A DNA stretch of 64,000 nucleotides, taken from the NCBI GenBank assembly GCA_035578175.1, contig JAQMRL010000001.1, positions 186,259,283-186,323,282 on the forward strand. The letters are read 5' to 3'. The notes beneath the pieces were generated by a model. It worked only from the letters and a program-made list of their open reading frames with translations, did not search any database and was not told the DNA's origin. Made by a program: the position numbers and the translations under genes. The stretch is from Catonia carolina. Lineage: Eukaryota > Arthropoda > Insecta > Hemiptera > Achilidae. Shown one piece after another: positions 55,538 to 64,000 of this stretch (position 1 is its first letter; every line of letters begins with the position of its first letter).

Positions 55538-56491
55538 CGATACAAAGTATTGCAAAAACAAATAATTTGTTCTTTTAAATTTTTTTGTGTTATAATTAAA
55601 TATTAAATGGTCACGGCACATATAAAAAAACCTTCTCGGTATTATTTAAACAGTAGTTTGTTTAATCACTTTGCGCCTTATTAAATTAAATTAAATTTAT
55701 GGTCGTATTCAAAATTAACATGAACTTAACAATACACAACATTTAAAGAGTAAAGATATAATATAGTAAATGTAGTTGGGAACAATAGTAAATGAGAATA
55801 ACTAAAAAGTACCATATATAAGAGAACGGACAGGAATGGTGAAGGTTGCCTTCATAAAAATAAAAAATTTGTAATTAATAGGTATTCAAATATAGAAGTC
55901 CAAATAAGACTATCGGTACATTACATATTTTCTGTTTTTTTGTATGGAATGAAAGTCTTTAAACAAAAGATAAAGTTGAAATTCAACCCTTCAAATTATG
56001 TATATACTAACGTGGGTTAAGGATATCGTCGAAAAGGAGAGGGAGTAACGAGGAAGACATACATCATTTATATATGTAAAGAACAAGAAATAATTAACAC
56101 AGAAGTGAGAAGTAGATTATTTCGGACATTATACGTGTGAAGAGAAATACTTGTTTACTATAAAGCAAAAAACAGCAGTAGCGAGGAGCCCAAGAAATTG
56201 AAGAACATCCTGTATGAAGAACATGAGAATTTGGTAACATTGCTCCTTTGTGAAACTCTGTGGAACTATAATATTAGGGGCAGCAGTTTTAAATAAAAAA
56301 AATTTTTTGTTACAATCGCTGTTTCCATATCAGTTGTTAATTTCAATGATAAAGCAGAAATTTAGCGAAGTTTAATCGAAATCGTTTTAGTCATTTTTGA
56401 GAAAATAATACTTTGCATCCAATTCCAGTAGACTTGCCCTCCATTTTTGTGCAACATATAATATAATCCTTAAAACACCTTATGGATGTGT
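55538..56491. other. AT-rich DNA, nothing recognised
   Basis: No supported feature. Confidence 0.45.
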
Positions 56492-56628
56492 CCTAGCTGC
56501 ATCCGGGTTTTGCGGTACATGAAATGCATTAGTCGTTCAGGATAAAACATGTAGGTACAAGTGATGGTGCCCTAAGTTAGACCGATCCGAGCGGGCGTAT
56601 CGCACCGCAAAACCCGGATGCAGCTAGG
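56492..56628. mobile_element. 137-bp MITE with 25-bp perfect TIRs
   Basis: CCTAGCTGCATCCGGGTTTT followed by GCGGT (56492-56516) is exactly the reverse complement of 56604-56628. Similarity continues outward for about 18 bp (CCTTATGG against CCTTAAGG), so the true ends may lie near 56474 and 56647. The 87-bp interior is noncoding and ends with a CpG-rich stretch (CGAGCGGGCGTATCGC). It is much GC-richer than the flanks. Perfect TIRs suggest recent origin or hairpin-driven correction. Confidence 0.85.
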
Positions 56629-59600
56629 TTACGGCCTTAAGGTTGTTTAAAATTTTTCAAAATCTAACCCAATCTATCTAATAGTGGTTTCCTGTAAAAC
56701 AAATAACACAACCTCTCACATACACGCACACAGCCGCATACACATACATGCAGAGGCGGACTTGCTTCTAAAACCAATTTCAGGCTTAAGAAAGCCATGA
56801 ACCGTGAATATCAGCTAAAATCCGTTTATCGAAAATCTTGTATAAAATTTCACTTTCTCATTCCATACTGTACAAAAAGTGTGGGAATGAAAACGTACAC
56901 AAAATTCGAGTCTGTTAAAAATATTTAACCACTCGTAGATCTTTATTACTAAGAATCGTTGGTTCGTAGCAATGCGCAGTTATTGATCACCGTCGTTCCT
57001 TAATTTAAGTTTTTTGCACAGATGCAATTTTTCTCGTTATAAAAGTATAAAAAAAACTTAAATATAAATTAAAATTCTCTCAATTCGTGTTTCCTGGAAA
57101 GGAACTTTGTATATTTATTTTATTTTCGTTCCAAAAACAAGTAATACAAAAAATTTCTTTCTAAAGTTTTTGCTGACTGAAGCTTAAGTTTGATATAAAA
57201 AGAGTTTCTGCGGTCATTTTTAAAAGGACAGTTTTGTTGAAACTCATGGCAGGCTGGCTGTACAACGTCAAGGGGTAGATGCGAGAAGCTAGGGCCGAGG
57301 TGACGTCACATCACGTTTTTCATTAGTGACTTAGATCTATTCATGTCACCGATTCATCCTCTTTAAAAGAAGATTATTTGGACAACCGCCATCAAAAACA
57401 GCCACCCTTTACATCATGACATTACTGTTTTATAAGAGAATACCTTATTTATTTTGTTTTTCAACATTAAATATTTTGTTAATTAGTAAGGAAAAATTAT
57501 TTATTTGAAGCTTAATTTAACAAAACGTTTGGGGCATTAATACTAAAAGCTAATGAACAACATTACTGCCTGCATTTTTTATGAACGTAATTTGAGTCAC
57601 GGGAGGGACATCAATCCAGTAGATTTCATTTTCTTTCTCTTCCCGTATCTGTTACTTTTGCCTTGATTGATTATTTTCATTCGCATAATTTACCCAAATA
57701 ACCATCCTTCTACTCTCCGATCTCATCCCCTCTTCCCTATCACCACTACAATGATCTAACCTCTATTGACATGTTCCATCATCTTCATCATTAATTCCTA
57801 AATTATTATGTAACATAAACAATTTTATTTTGCTTTTCAAAATAAACTGCTAAAATAAAATTTTCGGTAAGCTATTCGGTGAGATACAGATATACATCTG
57901 GAGACAATTTTCCTAAAAAGTTGCAGAAAATAATATGAAATGGAATTAGCTTAATGAATACATTTTTATCAAAGATGGGAATCAGTACAGAAAATCCAAA
58001 ATTTTAAAACAGGATAAACGTTCTAAAGTAAAACTTATTACTTAAATCTTTAAGTTTTATGTTTTACTTTCTACTGTTGTTCACATTAAGGCTGTAAATA
58101 CGGTGAAGGGTATTAGATGAAAATTAGTCATAAAGCAATGAAACCAGTGGTTATCACCATACTGACGAACCAATACATACATATTATTTATATCTATATA
58201 TTTTTATTGATCTAGTACTGAGACACTTCGTTAATTTTGGATAATTAATTGATATGATTCTTTTAGGTCATTTCACTGAGAGTTAGTTTTAACATTTTTC
58301 AAAGCGTTTTAGAACAAATCTCTTTTAGCCGTCTTAGGGGGCTTAGTAAGGAAGTTGCTCGACTACAAAGCTAAAGTGTCTTACTTTGAATCTTGCAAGG
58401 ATCTGGGAATTTTAAAATTGTACTGGATTTTAGTAACATTTTAACAATATCCAATTTGCTATAGTAACTATAAATGTAGATAAGGGTTAATTAATAATTT
58501 ATTTGGTTGTAAATGGCCGTTTGTTTTTAGTTAAGTATTAAATTTAGTTATAAATTTAGCTACTACTAAGTTAAGCAATTTAATTGTAATTTGCCAATAG
58601 TTTAATAGTAAGTATTTATTGTAATTTACTAATACGTTAATAAATAGTTACAAGTATTTAAGAAAGTTTGTTAATCATTTTTATTAATAACCAGATTCAA
58701 AAGAATATAGAATATAATATGAAAAAAATATGACACAAAACTTTTATATTTAATTTAATTTCTTTTTGATAACCTCTTATCGGTCGTGGAAAAAAATTAC
58801 TTCACTCTGCCGATTAATTTAAAATTACGTCTATTTTTAAGAAATGTATATAAATGATAGTGTGAGCAGTGTAATTCGAAATTAACCCGTATGTTGGCAA
58901 TTTATTCGACACGTTAAGAATATACCATCTTTGCGTTTTATGAAAACACAAGTTTCCTAGAATTGTCTTCCTGTGATAATATGTTTAAGTTAAATTACTG
59001 TAAATTTGTCTGTAGTTCATTAATTATTAGAGTGTGAATATCCTCACTGCATTTTGTTTAAAGTGTCGTTTACATAATCATTGAATTATTATCTTATAGC
59101 AGCAGTTAATTTTCTACATATCATGGAAAATTAAATGCGTACTATATACTGAAGTTAACTATTCAAATCAGATATTGTATTTTTAGTTTAACATTAAACA
59201 CCGGGAATCGCTGTTTCAAAGACTTATAAATTAAAACGTCAACTGTTACTGTTTACTTACTATTCAAGATAACATTTTTTCGTGCTCGTTGGTCACATTC
59301 AAAAATATCTACATGTGAATAATGCAGGATACTATTATATGCTTCTTATTCCGTTAGGCATCTGAATTTTTTCAGTAACGTAATGAACAAAATACATACA
59401 GGTTTGTGAAATTCTTTCATCCACCCTGTATCTTTCAAAATATTTTATTTTTCGAATTTTAAACATTTAACTTATATAAAATAGTACGAAATAATGATAT
59501 CACATTTGAAATTTTTACTTATAGGCCTATATTCTGAATAAAATTCTTAAGCTTTTAATAAACTTTAACACAAGACTTTCAACAGAAATGGTATAAGCGA

Positions 59601-60114
59601 TTGATTGCAACCTAAGAAACAAAGACTCAAGTATACACGTATTTTAACATCTTAAGTTCAAGTTAGATTGCTTGCACACGAAAGATTTACCATTGCGCTA
59701 ACTCTAAATGTCTGCGGTAATGACTAGAAGTACTCGTATTTTTAATTTTTTAACTTAGTGACTAAGGATTTAAGTTTAAGATCTTTAAAATGTATGAATA
59801 ATAACAGAGGGATTTTTTAATTGTTGCGGTACAACATATTATTGTATTTCAACGCTTATAGCTTAAGAAAGAAAATAATAATAATTTAAAACCTTTTTTT
59901 TCGCGGTACACTTGACTTGTATGAGTTTTTTACGCCAACTTACGTGCAGTATGCGGTTCAAGAGAAAGAAACCCATAGAATTAGTGTACAGGTATAGTAA
60001 ATAATAATGTAAATAAAAGCGTAGTTATTGTAAACAGAACTACAGTTGACTTCAGATACTGTTGGTTTAAGAATTTCATTTTAGTAATTTAGATAAAAAA
60101 AAATATTGTTCATT
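56629..60114. other. AT-rich DNA, nothing recognised
   Basis: A patch at 57240-57330 is GC-richer and contains TGACGTCA (57300-57307), a CRE-type octamer. 57620-57790 is pyrimidine-rich. A decayed tRNA-type head may lie near 58345-58410. None supports a gene. Confidence 0.35.
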
Positions 60115-60125
60115 AGTCCTATAAT
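60115..60125 (+). repeat. target-site duplication of family A, left
   Basis: AGTCCTATAAT here is repeated exactly at 60524-60534. Confidence 0.9.
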
Positions 60126-60523
60126 CCTTCCCATAACAGACAGGTGGAGAGTCAAATTATTTACTCTCAATCTGTTCGTTGGTGGGCTAAAATAAATAGT
60201 TCTGTTTCTTACCACATGGTCAGCCAATTAAATGACTGAATCATTTAAAAACAGAAGAGGTAAAGGTGTAAAAGCCACTAATCAGAGTTATCTTTTCTGA
60301 AAGTAATAATTTCATTATACAGCCAGACCCTGTGGTGAATGAAGTGAAGGTGTCATTTGCAGAGTGAAAAATCCGTGCTTTTCAGAGGGCCCGGCATGCT
60401 GATAAGCGTACTTTTCTATTCAGTGAGGAAGGCAATGGTAAACCACCTCACTCCTCATTTTACTTAGTAAAACCTGTACAGGTTCAAACCAGCTTTTCGG
60501 CTGATGACCTAAACAACAACAAC
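60126..60523 (+). repeat. family A repeat, full-length reference copy
   Basis: A 398-bp element between exact 11-bp target-site duplications. It begins CCTTCCCATAACAGACAGG and ends GATGACCTAAACAACAACAAC. The (AAC)n tail at one end plus a long target-site duplication identify it as a retroposon (SINE or very short LINE derivative). No RT coding and no clear tRNA-type A/B pair on its sense strand. A hairpin just before the tail pairs CAGCT/CAGCC-type arms around a 4-base loop. Confidence 0.9.
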
Positions 60524-60534
60524 AGTCCTATAAT
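60524..60534 (+). repeat. target-site duplication of family A, right
   Basis: AGTCCTATAAT, identical to 60115-60125. Confidence 0.9.
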
Positions 60535-61140
60535 AGATTGCAGTTGTAAAAATATAAACGAGGATTGAAATGTGTTTTTGTCTCAACCTTTGATTTTTTT
60601 GTTATTACGGCATAAGATCATAAAAGTATGATTGTTGAGAGCATGGTAGCACATCGTTATGCACATAGGTATTATACGTGTTAACATGTTTCATTAATCA
60701 CAAATAAGTTTTTCTTTTTGTCCATTCTGGCATACTAGGTAGTGATAATTCATTGTAGGTAATGATGTTCATTATCAATTACGTATTTTAAGTTACCTAG
60801 GTTAAAATATTTGCAGCAAAAAATGAATGATGCACAAAGTGACCGTGAACTGAAGAATGCTGCTAATGAAAGAACGTTGTAGTCAACCAATACCACAGTA
60901 TTGATAATACTAAAGAAGAATACCGGTACCTTGCTTTAACGGATCGCAGTATTGTATAACACTGACTTCCTAGTGCATAATGAAATATTGTCGTTGATTT
61001 TCATTTGACAAACAATTAATTAATTCTCATTTTAATTAATTAAATGTGTTTTATTTTGTTTGTTATAATGTATTATGTTTATTCATTTTCTAATAATATT
61101 TACCATGAATACTGTTTCAAATAATGACAGACTATATATA
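60535..61140. other. AT-rich DNA, nothing recognised
   Basis: No supported feature. Confidence 0.45.
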
Positions 61141-62074
61141 AAAAAAAACTGGTGTGAACACGCACACGACTTTCTCTTGCCAATACCAATAATGAACAAT
61201 ATAACCTAACATTAGTAATAACACGTTAGAAATAAATAAAATAGCCAACCAACTTCAAAAAACATAACCTAATTTTAATCATGAGTGAATGATGGAAAAT
61301 TAAATCCAACCTTAGTGTCGCTTATTAAGCCACACTATTGATCCGCATTATTAATGCGGAAAATCACTCTTTCACACTAAACTAGGCTCTGTGAGAAAAA
61401 TGCTTATGATAAAAGTTGTAGATTTTTTTTCTATAAATTTGATTGTATACACTTTTGTCGTAAAATGCATAAGGCCGAAATATTAAAAATTCACTTTTTT
61501 ACAGATTTTTATGAAAAAATTAGAAAATCACAAATTACTGCTAAACTAAGCGTTAAACAAAGAAATATTTGAAATAAAAGTCGTAGATATTAAAATTTTC
61601 TACAACTTCTATTAAAAATACTTTTGCGCTAAAATGAATTTTAATCAGAGTACAGCCTCCCCAAAACGTTTAGCAGACATGGAGCCTACCCTATCTTGTA
61701 GAGCATAAAAAATGTAGTAGAGACGATTTAAAAAAATCTTAGGAGCTGTTTTTGACAAAATTCAAAGAGTGAAAAATTACACGAATAAACTACTACTATC
61801 GGTTGACCGATTTTGATGAAAATGCTCGTGTCAGATCCTCTAGTGGTACTTAACCTAAGTTTCAAGTTTGAAATTTGTACAATGTTCTTGGGATATTTTG
61901 TTTACACTCACACACACACACACACACACCAATTGCTAAAGACATGTTTTTTGGGTTCACGGGGTCTGAAAATGTGTATATTCAGCGAAAACTCAATTTC
62001 GGAATATTAACATAAAAACAATACTTTCCTTCCTATATATTCATATAAGCAAGAGAATGTAATAAGTAAAAAAG
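61141..62074 (-). mobile_element. family B element, copy 4
   Basis: In plus-strand reading it begins with the family 3' end (AACTGGTGTGAACACGCAC, then GACTTTCTCTTGCC). It ends with TCATATAAGCAAGAGAATG, then AAGTAAAAAAGTAGTG. The internal blocks match copies 1 and 2 in reverse complement, including the CA run at 61908-61930. The subterminal 13-mer at its 5' side is mutated by a small insertion. Confidence 0.8.
61908..61930 (-). repeat. CA/GT microsatellite inside family B
   Basis: A run of (CA)n at the position equivalent to the GT runs in copies 1 and 2. Confidence 0.9.
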
Positions 62075-62388
62075 TAGTGATGTAATGAAATGAAATTATT
62101 TTATGTTTAAAGAATTTTATTCTCTTTATGTCAGTTTACTAGCAGACAGTTAAGGAAATAACAATGATAAATCTCTTTTAGTCTCAGTTTAAAAATGACT
62201 TGTTTCAGTTTAGTTTTGTATGGTTAGTTAGTTGATAAAGAGATAATGTTAACTCTAAGTTTTGAATGTTCACTGTACAACAACAATATCCAGTATTACA
62301 GGGATAGTTGACCTACTACGAACTTACATATTGAGTGTATACATTTCCTACCTCAGAGGAGTTCACCCTATGTACAAAAGGAGGGGAC

Positions 62389-62794
62389 TGTTACACAAAT
62401 AGGGTGTGAGGATTGTAATAGCAATTACAATCGCGAGCCGTCAGTCAAACATTGTCCAGAGTGATTAACATCACCTCACCTTGGCAGGTAGTGTGTAGAC
62501 AGTCACTTCAATTAACTACGGGACTAGAGGCTAACAACGCCATCCAGTCGACACACCTATTAATATTATAATTATATGCGGCATATATTCATACTTAATT
62601 ACATTTGAATAATAATGCTGAAACATTAATTCACTACAATTGAATGGCAGGACTGTATTAAGTATTTCAATGGCATAATTCACTATGTATGTCTGCTGTA
62701 CCCACGTACAAGTATTTTCTGCATAATAAAATATGAATAAATTACTAAACGTGGTTCAATTTACAATAATAAATTCGTCGTCAACCTTTACAAC
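62389..62794 (+). mobile_element. possible gypsy-type 3' LTR or solo LTR
   Basis: The polypurine stretch AAAAGGAGGGGAC (62376-62388) is followed directly by TGTTACACAAATAGGGTG. This is the arrangement of a polypurine tract and LTR start in Ty3/gypsy elements. AATAAAATATG (about 62725) could be the polyadenylation signal, and CTTTACAAC near 62794 a possible LTR end. A GATTGTAAT/ATTACAATC hairpin lies at 62411-62432. No second LTR or pol coding is present in the window. Confidence 0.35.
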
Positions 62795-63571
62795 GCTCTC
62801 TAAAAGCAGTTTGAAATCCTCTCAAAAATATAAGTGGATGTCGTTGTTTTAAAATAATTAATTATATGCTAATAAAGAAAAAATTAAAACGTTAGTCTTA
62901 GTAATGAAATGAAAACATCTTTACTACGCATGAATGAAATAATTTGCAATAAAAAATATAAATCTTGTAAAGCTACATCGAATTTGAATTTGAAACATAG
63001 TGAGAAAACTAATTGTAAATTAATAAAAGCAACAAAAAGTTTCAATGCGATATAAACTTTTATGAAAACATTTGATGTCAAATAAATTATTTTTCAGTGG
63101 AAGAAATTAGTAGGCTACTAAAATCAGCACTTAGTATTTTTCACAAAACTATTTATTATTACAGATTTGTAACCATGAGGTTAATGGAAGTAGGAAGGGA
63201 AATAATAGAAATAATGGTTGCACCAGTAAGTAATTCTGTGAGCTCGTTTACCAGTCCCAGGATTGGTTTTTATATTAGCGGATAAGTTTTTTGATTTTAA
63301 TTTTTTTGAATTGTTGTTTTTATATACCGGGTGTCCCACGAAATTTGACCACAGGGAAATAGCATTGATTTTCATTAGTTTGTTAATATTTTCTTCCCAC
63401 GAATAAATGAAGACTTGTTATAGTCAGGAATCATTAAAAAATGTTTAGACTTTTTAAAAACTATGAATTTTGATACTTTTTAAGCTGTATTTTATCTTAA
63501 ATACGAAAATACATAAATTGTTAACCGTTTCCAATTTAAGTATTGTAAATTTTATCAATTCCCGTTGTTAT
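62795..63571. other. AT-rich DNA; possible transposon end at 63325
   Basis: TATACCGGGTGTCCCACGAA (63325-63344) resembles the TA-flanked ACCGGGTGTCCC ends of several insect DNA transposons. No matching opposite end was found before the window closes. ORFs here are short and AT-driven. Confidence 0.35.
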
Positions 63572-63610
63572 GTTTGGAGTAATAGTTTGGAGTAATGGTT
63601 TGGAGTAATG
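63572..63610 (+). repeat. minisatellite, 13-bp unit, three copies
   Basis: TTTGGAGTAATAG, TTTGGAGTAATGG, TTTGGAGTAATGG: nearly identical head-to-tail units. Confidence 0.85.
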
Positions 63611-64000
63611 GGTCGAATCCATCAGCGGTAAAGTATTTTAATTTTCAAAAAATGTTGAAAATATAAAAGAAAATTAATTGTTTATATATTTTTAAATTTT
63701 TACAATTTGTTTTGTCATATGAAATTATTTACTCAAAAATTTGTTTTTTTGAAGCAAATTCAGTATTATTTTAAATCCCAAAATATTTTCTTCAGCAACA
63801 TTTAATTTTCAGAGACAGGTGATTGCTGCAATAATTTTAGATGGTAAAACAGGCCACCGGATAAGCCCAGTCAGTCAGCTGGTAGAAATTCGCTATTTTA
63901 TTAAGTAACGCTCGTTGGGCAAGCGACTTTGAATGGTGACCAACTGACAGCCATCCATGAACAAACTCTACAGGGGGGTCCCTGTTGAAACTCATACCTA
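63611..64000. other. no gene recognised
   Basis: From about 63850 the sequence becomes GC-richer (AGTCAGTCAGCTGG, GGGGGGTCCC). The feature, if any, runs off the window end and cannot be identified. Confidence 0.3.

Noticed and set aside
57300..57307. CRE enhancer (TGACGTCA)
   Set aside because: A lone octamer without a gene or promoter nearby; chance occurrence cannot be excluded.

Overview
The window reads as nuclear DNA of an arthropod, most likely an insect. It is strongly A+T-rich (about 70% by eye) and has no dense gene array. Nearly everything recognisable is transposon-derived: RTE-, Jockey- and RNase-H-bearing LINE remnants, a mariner remnant, tRNA-headed SINEs, MITE-like fold-back elements and possible LTRs. 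The order or genus cannot be fixed from the sequence. I found no convincing host protein-coding gene, rRNA, functional tRNA gene or CRISPR array. The window behaves as intergenic or intronic repeat-laden DNA.

Layout. 0-7 kb: AT-rich DNA with a possible solo LTR (about 1.1-1.4 kb), a GC-rich island (3.1-3.36 kb), one family C and three family A repeats. 7.1-10.5 kb: the most complete element, an RTE-like LINE with endonuclease and reverse transcriptase, a 13-bp target-site duplication and a GAA-type tail; its reading frame is broken in the linker. 11-12.5 kb: a LINE 3' fragment, then family C with a roughly 190-bp tandem duplication. 14.5-16.8 kb: SINE D, a LINE fragment on the minus strand, and a family B element. 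18.1-18.9 and 23.7-23.9 kb: inverted-repeat elements. 25-28 kb: two LINE C-termini and a full-length family A copy. 28.6-33.5 kb: SINE E copies and an RNase-H LINE fragment. 34.4-35.1 kb: hAT-like ends abutting a long fold-back. 36.6-39.4 kb: a LINE fragment, family B with a long GT tract, and a degenerate tandem array. 41.1-42.8 kb: mariner nested in family B, and SINE D nested in family C. 45-48.2 kb: SINE E, two family A copies and a GC-rich island. 50.5-52.3 kb: two Jockey-type fragments and SINE E. 54 kb: a near-perfect palindrome. 56.5 kb: a short MITE with 25-bp perfect terminal inverted repeats. 60-62.8 kb: family A with an 11-bp target-site duplication, family B, and a possible gypsy-type LTR.

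Family names A-E are mine and come only from comparing copies inside this window. A: about 398 bp with an (AAC)n tail. B: about 0.9 kb carrying an internal GT microsatellite. C: about 320 bp with a tRNA-like head. D and E: tRNA-headed SINEs. How they interact: the small repeats (A, D, E) show hallmarks of retroposition that LINE machinery would supply. The only long reverse transcriptase here is disrupted, so current mobility would depend on intact LINEs elsewhere in the genome.
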